DNA of 64,000 nucleotides from Antedon mediterranea (GCF_964355755.1 NC_092671.1:37653304-37717303), one strand, 5' to 3'; positions 36,431-49,802 are shown, counted from the stretch's first letter. The notes: generated from the letters alone by a model not told the origin. Translations and numbers: made by a program.

Positions 36431-38160
36431 TATTCGAACGCAAATAGCATTTAATCACTTGAGAAATACATAGGTTTTGTAAGCAGTATCTGATAAGAGT
36501 TGATGTTCTTTCTTTGAATATATAATATTTGTGCGAATTCCTTAAAATGAAGTTAATTTAATACAAAATTAATTTAATTTCAAAATATATTGATATTTAT
36601 GATGATGATAAAGATAGTAAATGTACTATAGTTTCTGTTTACATTGAATGTCATATTATACGCATCTCATTAACATTAATTATAAAACTGTGTCATCACT
36701 TCATTGTGATGTAGAAAAATGTTGTTTCATATTTAATCATGTTGTAATCATCAACATTTATATACATAAAAATAATGTTTTCCAGATTTCTTAATTTGCT
36801 AAAAATTTGAAACATTTTTTGCACACATATTTGTAGAGTCAAACGAACATTTCAATCCCATGATGCAAATCTACTAGATATTATTAAATGTTGCACTATA
36901 ACATATCGTAAATGTTTAATTACCAATTGATGTTATAGCTATTTCTGCTAACCATAGAGCAATTTAATAGATGGATGTTAACCTAGGTTGACAGTGTTAG
37001 ATAGGCAGCCTACTGCTAGAATTAATATGTGAGATATGAGACTAATGTATTGTATGGTATATAAACAGATTTCAATAGATAGACCAGCAAGAATAAATGA
37101 GATATAAATGCCATTCACAAATTGATGAGACAAAATGCTGCAGCTATCTGTATCTTTCTATCATGTTTGTATGTATAGTAATCCATACCTGTACCACATG
37201 AGGGATAAAAATAAATATTTTTAATATCGAGTTGCATCAAGACTGTAATTATCATCAATTGTCAATATTACTTTGTTTACCAGCAATTTATATTTTTACA
37301 TATTGTATACATATTTTATACAGTATTTGGTTAAATAATGCACCACATTGTTTGTTGTGCATCTTAGTGTCTATTTCGTGCCTAGCTTACCTGGATAAAC
37401 CGACAATAGCCATTTTTTTTTAGATATAATTTTAATTTTTTTATTTTCATTGAACACTCCTCTCCACAAATGGTATAGTCCGTAAACTATACCCTGAGGT
37501 GGAAGCCTTCCCACAAACCATTGTTTTGCATCTTAGTTTATCCAGTATCTTAGGAATTACCTAGATACAGTGTCACATGTTTGTCATTTTATGGTTAGGG
37601 TTAAAATATAACATTTGATACTGTTAAATTGTACTTTAAATTATGCCATTTACTAAGATGAAATTTGAGAATACAGTAGGTTACAAATTTCTATAGTTTT
37701 TTTTTTTACGGGGTTAATACATTTTAAATAAATTGCTTTTCTTGGAAGAACAAACATGATCCATTTGAAATGACATAATGCGGAATAATTCATGTACCGA
37801 AATAAATGTTTTAGAATTTGCAAGAAACACTAAATGGATACAAAGTCTTTATATGTGGAAAGAAGCATTGCCATAAAAAGTTAATACTTAATTTTTTATA
37901 GTGTACATTTTTCAGCTCATTTGTTTCATAATGCTTTTATTTGCTGAGAAATTCAGTAAATCAATAAATAAAGGTCCCTTGCCAAGCTTTAGTTGTGGTG
38001 TTTTAGAACGTACTAAAACCAGTACAACAGATGCGGAGATTTATTAACAATGAGTACAGTTAAATCTGATTCAAGTGTACAGTGAGTAAAGCTCTCTTAA
38101 ATACTGAAATAACCAAATGACTAAAATATATATGGTAACAATAAATGTATGTTAAATAGT
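36431..38160. other. Possible 3' UTR and intergenic DNA
   Basis: No open frame of interest. AATAAA signals are abundant because of base composition. Confidence 0.4.
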
Positions 38161-38218
38161 TTTGTCTAGTACACTGACGTTAATATAGTATTGAACATTC
38201 AAAACTATATAAACATCT

Positions 38219-38331
38219 AAAGCGCTGTTTACACTACCAAAAAAGTGTGATGTGCCCAAATATGGTAGTGATATGACCAAACATGGTAGTTCTATGACAT
38301 AATTATGTCCATAGGAACATAGTTTGATTTA
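38219..38331. mobile_element. CArG-MITE copy 15
   Basis: Diverged copy in the oldest of three tandem repeats at 38.2-39.0 kb. Confidence 0.75.
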
Positions 38332-38470
38332 TAGTTTTGTCGTACACTAATGTTAATACAGTATTTGGACATTCAAAACTATATATTATAAATTTTATTT
38401 TAAATCCAAAGGCAACTAAAACTGAAAAAATGACAATGCTGTGTTTTAAAATGTTATTTTAAAACATCTT

Positions 38471-38612
38471 TTAGCTCTGTCTACTGTACACTATCAAAAA
38501 AGTGTGATGTGCCCAAATATGGTATTGATATGACCAAACAAGGTATTGATGTGACATCATCATGTCCATATATAGGAACATCACATTTTAATCATAAAGT
38601 TTGACAAGGCTT
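38471..38612. mobile_element. CArG-MITE copy 16a
   Basis: Part of a 333-bp tandem duplication; nearly identical to copy 16b. Confidence 0.8.
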
Positions 38613-38803
38613 AACATTGTCTAGAAATTATGAAAATGTTCTGAAGTCTGTAGTACTGTACTGTATATATAAATAACACTAATGTTAATACAGTATTTGG
38701 ACATTCAAAACTATATATTATAAATTTTATTTTAAATCCAAAGGCAACTAAAACTGAAAAAATGACAATGCTGTGTTTTAAAATGTTATTTTAAAACATC
38801 TTT

Positions 38804-38945
38804 TAGCTCTGTCTACTGTACACTATCAAAAAAGTGTGATGTGCCCAAATATGGTATTGATATGACCAAACAAGGTATTGATGTGACATCATCATGTCCA
38901 TATATAGGAACATCACATTTTAATCATAAAGTTTGACAAGGCTTA
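38804..38945. mobile_element. CArG-MITE copy 16b
   Basis: Duplicate of 16a, not an independent insertion. Confidence 0.8.
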
Positions 38946-39326
38946 ACATTGTCTAGAAATTATGAAAATGTGCTGTATATATAAATATTTAAAAAATAAA
39001 TTAGAGCCATAAGTGATTTGAATCATTCATGTTGTTTTGCTTTTAATATTGGATCAAATTTATTGATTCATAAGAGACTACAGACGCTTATTTGCATTTA
39101 AAGTGCCCACATTATTAACACCTTCACAACTTCACAAGTTTGACTGTTAAATTTTGATTTTAATTTTTTATTTATTGGACGGAAATTAAATGTTTGTTTC
39201 TGTGATACAATATAAATTGGTGTCTTCTAAAGAAAAATAAAAAATAATGTTTAAATATATTGATAAATACAATACAATATTATTATAAATTAAACAACAA
39301 TTAATAGAGAAAAAAAGTACCATTGA

Positions 39327-39392
39327 ACGACCTATCGTTCAATAGTGCGTACTATTGTACGCCATGTGACCCACAATTGCCCAATCAAAATC
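39327..39392 (+). repeat. Single dispersed copy of the 645-1105 repeat core
   Basis: TTCAATAGTGCGTACTATTG, CGCCATGTGACCCAC, CCAATCA. Confidence 0.75.
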
Positions 39393-39838
39393 CTATTTTT
39401 ATACATTGCAAAATTTGATGATGTGATATTGGTTTGCGTCACAATTTAATTGTGACGCAATATAACAACTGTTGTGTATGTCAACGTTATTTAAAAGATG
39501 CAATTATTATTAGGTTATTTAAACCAACTGGCATTTTATTTTGTTGACATAAACTAAACTAGAGTAGAATTAGTTATTCTCATTTGATTGAATGAGACAT
39601 ATGTCCCTTTTTATAAACATAAATACTACTTTGAAATAGTTCAAATGGACTATAAATAATCTACTATTTTCGTGGGAGCTACGAAAGATCGACCTCAAAG
39701 AATGATTGCAAATAAGTTATGTTAGTCAAAATTATCACCAACATAAAATAACCTATATTGCTTCCATGAGAAATTATGTTTGCACCTCAAGTTACACGAG
39801 CTGTGTATGTTATGTTTGCAAAACCAACCTGCACTCTT

Positions 39839-40004
39839 AAGCTCTGTCTACACTATCAAACTTGTTCGTCAAAAAAAGTGTGCTGTGCCCAAATATGGTA
39901 GTGGTATGTCCAAATATGGTGGTGATATGACATCATCACATCCATATATGGACACATCAAATTTTTTGTCACATAAAGTTTGATAAAGTATAGACAAGGC
40001 TTTA
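39839..40004. mobile_element. CArG-MITE copy 17
   Basis: Both ends recognisable; CCAAATATGG twice. Confidence 0.85.
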
Positions 40005-40088
40005 CATTCTCACTTCTGTGTACGTTAGTTTAGAATAACATTCAATATCAATATTTTACAGCATATAACAACAAATTTGTAAACAAGG

Positions 40089-40538
40089 TTAAAGATGTCT
40101 TGTCTCCCTGAAAAAACAATTCTTAAAATTGTTTTGGTTGAATATGACAGTTTTATACTTTTGCTTTTCCGCTACTCTCCTGTTATACTTATATGTTTGT
40201 TTTTTAGCTATGTAGAAAGATTGAAAATAAATAAATAAATAAATAAATATGCCATTATAATGTCACATATAGTAATCATCTTTGACCAAAAATTGGATCG
40301 AAAAAAAAAAAAGGATTTAACTGAAAAACCTGTACTTTAAAAAAAAAAGGTAAAATTGGCTGCCAGCCAATTTTTTTTTTTTAATTGGTCATTTATAAGT
40401 CAAAAAATTTTTTCCCTGTTTCTTTCTACAAAAGTGATTAGCTTTATCAAACTACTGTACAAAATAACCTATTCAAAGTCTAATTTAATTAATCTTCATT
40501 TTTCATGATTTTTAGGGACAATACAGTACATCTTTAAA
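40089..40538 (-). mobile_element. ATGTATTGT-type MITE copy 4
   Basis: Both ends recognisable, opposite orientation. It contains a (AAAT)n insertion at 40225-40250. Confidence 0.8.
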
Positions 40539-42110
40539 TATTAATATGTATTTAAAAAAAAACAACATTTATTGTGAATACTTTAATTAATTCAATCGAC
40601 GTACTTCTGAGAAATTCATTTATGTATCAATGGCGGATGGTATTGTTTAGTGATATTCCATACTGTACGTTGGTAAATACCAAACTCAATATGGATTTAC
40701 AGAATACAATGGCAGGCCATATTAAATACAGATTTGTAAATGAATCTCAGTCAATAGTTAGTATAACTAGAACAGTATTAGTATAACCGACAAACCTATT
40801 CTATGGTCCTGTATCTGATTGGAAAAAAAGATAACCGGTTACTACATGTAAAAGAATCAGCCCCATTTTCTTCGGTGCAGAAACAAGACAAATTTTATGG
40901 TTAAATGGCAGCCTAAAAATAACAGTTAAAAACACCAATTGATTCGTTGTTGGAACGCCATTTAACTGGTTATCGCTGCGCAACTTTTAGTTGCAATGCA
41001 AAATAACGGTTATTTGATTGACAGCTGTAGTATCTTAAACATTTGACTGTCATATTGCATCTTGAGTAATTTTAAGGTTTTTAGTTAACGACCAACCACA
41101 AATTTAAACGATTTATTTGGTAGAAGAAGTTGAGCAGAAATATGTCTGCCTAAACATTTGTTTGTTGAAATAAACGGTTTATTCGGCGGTATACAGCAGA
41201 ACGAGCCCTTCTCTCTAAACAGACCAGTCTGTTTCGTGCATAGTTTACCTGGATAAACCAACAATAGCCCATGCTCTCCAGAGGGAGGCCAAATATCTAG
41301 TTTCCAGAGTGTTTTCAGGGTTTCTAGTTTTAAGGAGTCTAGTCTTTAGGCAATGTCTGGTTTTGGCAGAGTCCTCATGTTTTGTCGATTGACTTGTTTT
41401 TGTAGATGGTAACTAAAATATAAACAGTGATTTGCTCCATTTTGTTATCTTTAACTAATTGACTAATTTGGTCAGGTGTAGTAATCTCAAATCTAAATTA
41501 AAGCTGTTACTGTTAATTGGATTCTCAAGAATGTTTATGTTACAACACGCTGTTAACAAAGTTGAAAATAAACAAAATGTACGCCGAGAATTCATTGGTT
41601 CTTCAGTAACTCTGGAATTAGAACTAGGATTTACATTGGCATGTTAAAGATTAATCAAAGATAAGTACACTTTGTAGTATGTTTTTGTTACTAGCATTTA
41701 AAGTACTGTTCTTTTAGAATTCTGCACAGAGTAGATAATGCAGAGTAACAGTACAGGACTTTTTTTTAACGTCAATTTCTCATAAATTGTTTATAACTCG
41801 GATTTTCTGAATATGAAAAAGATATTAGTTGAAACTAAGGTAAGTTTGATACATACAACTCTTGTTAATGTTACTGTTCTTTTAGCCGTCTTCTCGTGAA
41901 GACACATGGCCGTCATTGACGGATACTTAGTATCAGTTCACTTCACTGCTGGTGTACTCAAGATCTACGTTTATACCCTGCTATACACTTATTATTGATT
42001 TATATAACATTGAGAATAAGAGCTACGTTACTTGTATTAAAATATTTAAATTGTACTAGTAATCAAGCTGACCTAGGGTGGGTCACAAGTGATTTTCCAA
42101 ATTCAAGTTT
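40539..42110. other. No gene seen
   Basis: Unremarkable short open stretches only; TAGTTTACCTGGATAAACCA at about 41241 recurs with changes at 37385 and 63512, hinting at another unnamed repeat. Confidence 0.45.
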
Positions 42111-43628
42111 AACTAGACATGTAACTCGTCACTTTGACGAGTTAGTTATCCGCACGACAAACGCCACGTGCTCGTCATACGTTGGAATATTCCACACAGA
42201 AAAACATTATGGCATTATGACCTGAACTGATGAATATGATAATAGTTGTTAGTGCTGAATTCTGTCAATTTTGTGTCATATAGTATATAGTACAAACAGT
42301 ATAATCTGTATATATATTATATACAGTGTAGAATAGGTGAAATTACGGGACCCGCCATTTATTTCAATTTTTAACATGGAGACGGTATCAAAATGAAACA
42401 CTAAGGTAGCAATTTCGGAAGGAAATTATCTCGGCAACAACATATTAATTTGTAGAAGAAATTAAAATACGTAAAATATTGATGCGCGCTCTTTTAAATG
42501 TAATGAATTATGATGCAAAAGATGAAAATACGACTTTTTTTATTTAACTGGCCATATGATGACGTCACAACATCCGATTGGCAACATTTTCACATGATTT
42601 CCTATGTGCAATCAAATAGCTTCTAGAAAACGTTTTAATCGTGATTATCAGATTTTATTCTTACGAGCTATAACAGATTAAAATTTACTGTAAAGATGAA
42701 ATTAATGCCACACGTAATTTAAATTTTTAGGCATGATGACGTCACAAAAATTAAAAAAAAGTTAATTCATGCGAAAGATAGTTGATTGACCTACACAATA
42801 TTAAAATCGGGGTGAAAATGATAAACGAATAAGTGGAGAAGCGCTCTATTAAATGTGATGAGCTATGAAGAAAGATACAAAAATCCTAAATTGTATATTC
42901 GCGTGGCCACACGATGACGTCACAATGTCCGATTAGCCATATTAATACATGATCCGATATCTACAACTCATCAACTTCCAGAAAATGTCATCCACAAAAA
43001 GTTGACCGTGCAGTTTAGAAATTACGACTGTTTAAAAAAAGGCATAATTTTTACGAATTTTTGAATTTTTCATCAAAAACGCGCGCAAATTGTCCAATTC
43101 GACGTGCTCGTATGACGTAACTTTAAGTCGAAATTGTTTAAAAGTTGGTAAAATTACTAGAAAAGGCTGGAAAAACATAAATCACGCGAAAAAAATATGT
43201 TTTCCACGCTACGTGCGCACCGCACACGTTAAAATTTGCGCACGCGTGGGAATTTTTGACATGCTTAAAATGACATGAAACGCGTAGAAAGTTGATTATA
43301 AATTAATTTTGCGCATTTTGAAATTTTAAATGCGCGTGCGCGCGTAACTTTGTGTAAAACACGCAATTTTTTTTCAACAGAAAGTTAGCGCATGATATAA
43401 ATTAAACTTTTGAAAAGTTTCAATTTAAAATGTTATTTGGTTTTTGACCTATGTTAAATACGAGAAAATCGTTAAATCGCGCGTAAGTCACGTTGCGCAA
43501 TTGTAAACATCCTGAAAAGCTTCGCTGCACAACTTCATATGAATGAAGATATGTTGAGAAAGTTACGAAATGTTATGTTCGCAAGTTTTACAGATACGGG
43601 TGACACAAAATTTACAGAAAGAAAGAAG
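42111..43628 (+). repeat. Helitron/Helentron-like tandem monomer 1
   Basis: Begins ACTAGACATGTAACTCGTC, whose ACTCGTCACTTTGACGAGT is a short hairpin, followed by GTTATCCGC. TGACGTCA palindromes lie at 42560, 42737 and 42915 with about 177-bp spacing. The last third is dominated by CG-rich words such as GCGCGTGCGCGCG. No coding capacity starting with ATG. Confidence 0.8.
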
Positions 43629-45156
43629 ACTAGACATGTAACTCGTCACTTTGACGAGTTTGGTTATCCGCCGCGCAAGTGGTGCAACATTAACATTAAG
43701 GGGATAGGTTGAGGACAAAAGGAAGTGTTCACGTTGGCATTATGACCTGAACTGAAGAATATGATCTGTTGTTATTGCTGAATTTTATTATTTAAATTCA
43801 TATATAGTATACACAGTATAATCTGTATCCATATCACATACAGTGTAGAATATGTGAACTTACGGGACCCGCTATTTATTGCAATTTTTAACATGTTGAC
43901 GGTTTTAAAATGAAACGGGAAGGTAGCAATTCCGAAAGGAAATTATCTCAGCAACAACGTATTAGCGTGTAGAAGAAATTTGAATACGTGAAATATTGAT
44001 GCGCGCTCTTTTAAATGTAATGAATTATGACGCAAAAGATGAAAATACGACCTTTTTTATTTAACTGGCCATATGATGACGTCACAACATCCGATTGGCA
44101 ACATTTTTACATAATTTCGTATCTACAATCCAATAGCTTCCAGAAAAAGTTTTAATCGTGATTATCAAATTTTATTCTTACGAGCTATAACAGATTAAAA
44201 TTTACTGTAAAGATGAAATTGATGCCACACGTGATTTAAATTTTTAGGCATGATGACGTCAAAAAAATTAAAATATTTTTAACTCATGCGAAAGATAGTT
44301 GATTGACCTAGACAATATCAAAATCGGGGTGAAAATGGAAAACGGATAAGTGGAGATGCGCTCTATTCAATGTGATGAGCTATGACGAAAGATACAAAAA
44401 TCCTAAATTTTATATTCGCGTGGCCATACGATGACGTCACAATGTCCGGTTAGCCATATTAATACCTGATCCAACATCTACAACTCATCTACTTCCAGAA
44501 TATGTCATCCACAAAAAGTTGACCGTCTAGTTTAGAAATTACGACTGTTTAAAAAAAGGCATATTTTAAACGAATTTTTTAACCTTTTCATAAAAAACGC
44601 GCGCAAATTGTCCAATTCGACGTGCTCGTATGACGTATCTTTAAGTCGAAATTGTTTAAAATTTAGTAAAATTACTAGAAAAGGCTGGAAAAACATAAAT
44701 CACGCGAAAAAAATACGTTTTCAATGCTACGTGCGCACCGCACACGTGAAAATGTGCGCACGCGTGGGAATTTTTGACATGCTTAAAACGACATGAAACG
44801 CGTAGAAAGTTGATTATAAATTAATTTTGCGCATTTTGAAATTTTAAATGCGCGTGCGCGCGTAACTTTTTGTAAAACACGCAATTTTTTTTCAACAGAA
44901 AGTTAGCGCATGATATAAATTAAACTTTTGCAAAGTTTCACTTTAAAATGTTATTTGGTTTTCGACATATGTTAAATACGAGAAAATCGTTAAATCGCGC
45001 GTACGTCACGTTGCGCAATTGTAAACATCATGAAAAGCTTCGCTTGACGACGTTACATAAATGTCAAAATGTTAACATAGTTCACAAAATGTTATGTTTG
45101 CAAGTTTTAGAGAAAAGCGTGCCACAAAAATCATACAGAAAGAAAGAAGAGAAATA
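43629..45156 (+). repeat. Helitron/Helentron-like tandem monomer 2
   Basis: Same layout as monomer 1 but the most diverged near its start, where GTTATCCGCCGCGC and the following 60 bases differ. The middle TGACGTCA has become TGACGTCAAAA. Confidence 0.8.
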
Positions 45157-46677
45157 ACTAGACATGAAACTCGTCACTTTGACGAGTTAGTTATCCGCAC
45201 CACGACAAACGCCACGTGCACGTCATACGTTGGAATATTGCACACAGATAAAGATTATGGCATTATGACAAGAACTGAAGAATATGATATGCTGTTAGTG
45301 CTGAATTCTGTCAATTTTGTGTCATATAGTATATACATGCAAACAGTATAATCTGTATACATATTACATACAGTGTAGAATAGGTGAAATTACGGGACCC
45401 GCCATTTATTCCTATTTTTAACATGGCGACGGTATCAAAATGAAACACTTAGATAGCAATTTCAGAATGAAATTATCTTAGGAACAACATATTAACGTGT
45501 AGAAGAAATTTGAATACGTAAAATATAGATACGCACCCTTTTAAATGTGATGAACTATTACGCAAAATATGAAAATACAACTTTTTTTATTCAACTGGCC
45601 ATATGATGACGTCACAATCTGCGATTTGCAAAATTTTTACATGATTTCGTATCTACAATCCAATAGCTTCCAGAAAACGTTTTAATCGTGATTATCATAT
45701 TTTATTCTTACGAGCTATAACAGATTAAAATTTACTGTAAATATGAAATTAACGCCACACGTAATTTAAATTTTTAGGCATGATGACGTCATTCAAATTG
45801 AAATATTTTTAACTCATGCGAAAGATAGTTGATAGACCTATACAACATCAAAATCGGGGTGAAAATGGAAAACGCATAAGTGGAAATGCACTCTATTAAA
45901 TGTGATTAGCTATGACGAAAGATACAAAAATCCTAAATTTTATAATCGCGTGGCCACACGATGACGTCACAATGTCCGGTTAGCCACATTAATGTTTGAT
46001 CCGATATCTACAACTCATCAACTTCCAAAATATATCATCCACAAAAAGTTGACCGTGCAGTTTAGAAATTACGACTGGTTTAAAAAAGGCATAATTTTTA
46101 CGATTTTTTAAACTTTTTGATCAAAAACGCGCACAAATTATCCAATTCGACGTGCTCGTATGACGTAATTTTAAGTCGAAATTGTTTAAAAGTTAGTAAC
46201 ATTACTAGAAAAGGCTGAAAAAACATAAATCACGCGAAAAAAGTATGTTTTTAACGCTACATGCGCACCGCGCGCGTAAAAATTTGCGCACGCGTTGGAA
46301 TTTTTGACATGCTCAAAATGACAAGAAACGCGTAGAAAGTTGATTAAAAATTAATTTTGCGCATTTTAAAATTTTAAATGCGCGTGCGCGCGTAACTTTG
46401 TGTAAAACACGCAATTTTTTTTCAACAGAAAGTTAGCGCATGATATAAATTAAACTTTTGCAAAGTTTCAATTTAAAATGTTATTTGGTTTTTGACCTAT
46501 GTTAAATACGAGAAAATCGTTAAATCGCGCGTAAATCACGTTGCGCAAATCTAACGTCATTCACAATAGGAGGTGCACAATTTCACGTAAATGCCCACTT
46601 GTTGACAAAATTATAAAATGTTACGTTAGCACATTTTAGAGATACGTGAGACACAAAATTGACACAAAGAAAGAAAA
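45157..46677 (+). repeat. Helitron/Helentron-like tandem monomer 3
   Basis: Starts ACTAGACATGAAACTCGTC. Same three TGACGTCA positions; the internal TTG-initiated open stretch found in the other monomers is broken here. Confidence 0.8.
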
Positions 46678-48205
46678 ACTAGACATGTAACTCGTCACTT
46701 TGACGAGTTAGTTATCCGCACGACAAACGCCACGTGCACGTCATACGTTGGAATATTCCACACAGAAAAAGATTATGGCATTATGACCTGAACTGATGAA
46801 TATGATATGTTGTTAGTGCTGAATTCTGTCAATTTTGTGTCATATAGTATATAGTACAAACAGTATAATCTGTATATATATTATATACAGTGTAGAATAG
46901 GTGAAATTACGGGACCCGCCATTTATTTCAATTTTTAACATGGAGACGGTATCAAAATGAAACACTAAGGTAGCAATTTCGGAAGGAAATTATCTCGGCA
47001 ACAACATATTAATGTGTAGAAGAAATTTAAATACGTAAAATATTGATGCGCGCTCTTTTAAATGTAATGAATTATGACGCAAAAGATGAAAATACGACTT
47101 TTTTTATTTAACTGGCCATATGATGACGTCACAACATCCGATTGGCAAAATTTTCACATGATTTCCTATCTACAATCAAATAGCTTCTAGAAAACGTTTT
47201 AATCGTGATTATCAGATTTTATTCTTACGAGCTATAACAGATTAAAATTTAATGTAAAGATGAAATTAATGCCACACGTAATTTAAATTTTTAGGCATGA
47301 TGACGTGACAAAAATTAAAAATATTTTAACTCATGCGAAAGATAGTTGATTGACCTACACAATATTAAAATCGGGGTGAAAATGGAAAACGAATAAGTGG
47401 AGAAGCGCTCTATTAAATGTGATGAGCTATGACGAAAGATACAAAAATCCTAAATTGTATATTCGCGTGGCCACACGATGACGTCACAATGTCCGGTTAG
47501 CCATATTAATACATGATCCGATATCTACAACTCATTATCTTCCAGAAAATGTCATCCACAAAAAGTTGACCGTGCAGTTTAGAAATTACGACTGTTTAAA
47601 AAAAGGCATAATTTTGACGAATTTTTGAACTTGTTCATCAAAAACGCGCCCAAATTGTCCAATTCGACGTGCTCGTATGACGTAACTTTAAGTCGAAATT
47701 GTTTAAAAGTTGGTAAAATTACTAGAAAAGGCTGGAAAAACATAAATCACGCGAAAAAATTATATTTTCAACGCTACGTGCGCACCGCACACGTAAAAAT
47801 TTGCGCACGCGTGGGAATTTTTGACATGCTTAAAATGACATGAAACGCGTAGAAAGTTGATTATAAATTAATTTTGCGCATTTTGAAATTTTAAATGCGC
47901 GTGCGCGCGTAACTTTGTGTAAAACACGCAATTTTTTTTCAACAGAAAGTTAGCGCATGATATAAATTAAACTTTTGATAAGTTTCAATTTAAAATGTTA
48001 TTTGGTTTTTGACCTATGTTAAATATGTGAAATTCATAAAATCGCGCGTAAGTCATGTTGCGCAACTCTGACATAATTCAAAAATAGGAGGTGCACAACT
48101 TCACGTGAATGCCCTCATGCTGACAAAGTTATAACATGTTATGTTCACAAGTTTTTGAGATACGCGAGACACAAAAATGGGGGAGAAGGAAAGAAAAAAA
48201 AAAAG
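46678..48205 (+). repeat. Helitron/Helentron-like tandem monomer 4
   Basis: Closest to monomer 1 by eye: it shares private variants such as GTATATAGTACAAACAG and ACATGGAGACGG. The middle palindrome has mutated to TGACGTGAC. It runs directly into the hairpin cluster. Confidence 0.8.
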
Positions 48206-48640
48206 TAACAGGACAGTTACAAGGAGTTATCCGCTCAATGCGGATAACTAATAAAGAAAAAAAAAAGATGATTTCATACAATTACAAGGAGTTATCCGCC
48301 TAGTGCGGATAACTAAAAAGTTGATGATGTTGATGATGATTTCGTACAATCACAAGAGGTTATCCTGCAACTTCGTTGCGGATAACCAAAAAAAAAAAGT
48401 AACAGGACAGTTACAAGGAGTTATCCGCTGAATGCGGATAACTAAAAAAAAAAGACACAGGACAGTTCCAAGGAGTTATCCGCTAAATGCGGATAACTAA
48501 AAAAGATGATGATTTCGTACAATCACAAGAGGTTATCCTGCAACTTCGTTGCGGATAACCAATAAAGAAAAAAAAGATGATGATGATTTCGTACAATCAC
48601 AAGGAGTTATCCTGCAACTTCGTTGCGGATAACTAATAAT
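48206..48640 (+). repeat. Cluster of seven GTTATCCGC/GCGGATAAC hairpins
   Basis: Seven inverted repeats near 48221, 48288, 48355, 48417, 48472, 48532 and 48603 alternate between short-loop (TCCGCTNAATGCGGA) and long-loop (TCCTGCAACTTCGTTGCGGA) forms, separated by poly-A and GATGAT tracts. Most are followed by TAA, so they end CTAA, a match to the Helitron CTRR end. The stem word GTTATCCGC also lies near the start of each monomer. Confidence 0.75.
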
Positions 48641-49171
48641 CTGGAATATTCAATTTTTGGGACTTTATCGGAACTAGTTACGTCATGTTAGTTGGGAACA
48701 GCTTCCTCACTTGATTCAATTTTTTTATTTTCCAGAAATTTCATATAATATTCATAATTTGTCCCTAATGTAGATTTCAACTGCAAATTATAACAAAGCT
48801 TAAATGAGTTTTAATGTCGCCATGAGTGCACTTTCAGTTGCTTCACGCTTCAGCGCTTTGTTCTGGCTGCTGATTGACAAATCCTAATAGTTTGCTGTGA
48901 TTCAAAATTTATAAGATTTATTTTTTTCATTTTTTTCTTCAATGTATTGATCTTGGAACTTGGTTACTTGAACTTATAATTGTAGTGAAAAATACATTTC
49001 GACCCAAATCACGATTCTTTTGTTTCCTCTTGTTAAATAACCTTTACCTCCATGTCTTTGACTCCTATTTTTGATTCTAAATATTTTGTTCTTTATTTTA
49101 TCTTTATAAATTATATTTATTTTAATTTTTATTGTTACATGTTTACTGTATGTCCCATCATATTATATTTT

Positions 49172-49255
49172 TGTGAGGGTCCCTAATGATCAGCTTCAGC
49201 TGGATGGACCAACCCTGTAAAATATTGTTTAAAAAAAATAAAAAAATAAAAAATT
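49172..49255 (+). mobile_element. LINE 3' end, same family as 5690-5766
   Basis: GAGGGTCCCTAATGATCAGC, CTGGATGGACCAACCCTG, AAAATATTGTT and an A/T-rich tail. Confidence 0.7.
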
Positions 49256-49802
49256 CCAGTCTCTAAAAATGGCAGGCTCCCAAATCCAAAATTAAGAATT
49301 GTTTAGAAATGGTTGTTTTGTTTTTTATGTACTTTTAATTTTTTTATTTATGTCTGTTAATTGTTGATTGTGAATTGAAATAAAATATAAAAAAAATGTA
49401 TTAAAAAAAATGTTGAAAGTTTATTAAGTGCATTGAGAGACTTCTGCATAGGACTATCATTGATACAAACAAACTAGGAACACATGAGTTTATTACACTG
49501 CAGATGCAATAAACTGGAGTGATTTTGTACCTTTGAAATGCTTTCAAAGATTTTAGACATCTTAATGGTTTTGTTCACCTGACCTTAAATCATATTTTTA
49601 TTTGATTTATTAGCACGTTTTGTTGGCACTTAGCAGATTACATTTGAATAAAGTCTAAATAACAACAATATATATTATCTCACTTTTATCCAGTCAAGTG
49701 TGGATCAGCTTTTTCTCAGATTTGTCAGTGAATGGTATTATTACTTTTTGCTTTTATTTATGGACATTGTATTTAAAAGGTAAGGTATTAAAAACGAATA
49801 AA

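Larger units (their letters stand above)
38345..38970 (+). repeat. Tandem duplication, period 333 bp
   Basis: CACTAATGTTAATACAGTAT starts both units (38345 and 38678) and they are near identical, including a MITE and a SINE-tail fragment (AAATCCAAAGGCAAC). A diverged third unit precedes at about 38165. Confidence 0.9.

Noticed and set aside
37375-41290. Repeated TAGCTTACCTGGATAAACC words as LTR ends
   Set aside because: Only about 20 bp match, with no paired long repeats, primer-binding site or polyprotein.
43090-47843. Similar 62-aa open stretches in three tandem monomers (43090, 44608, 47625)
   Set aside because: They start with TTG, not ATG, are broken in the third monomer, and similarity is explained by repeat identity.
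48206-48640. CRISPR-like array of repeats and spacers
   Set aside because: Repeats are palindromic hairpins of two kinds with low-complexity spacers in a eukaryotic genome; no cas genes.
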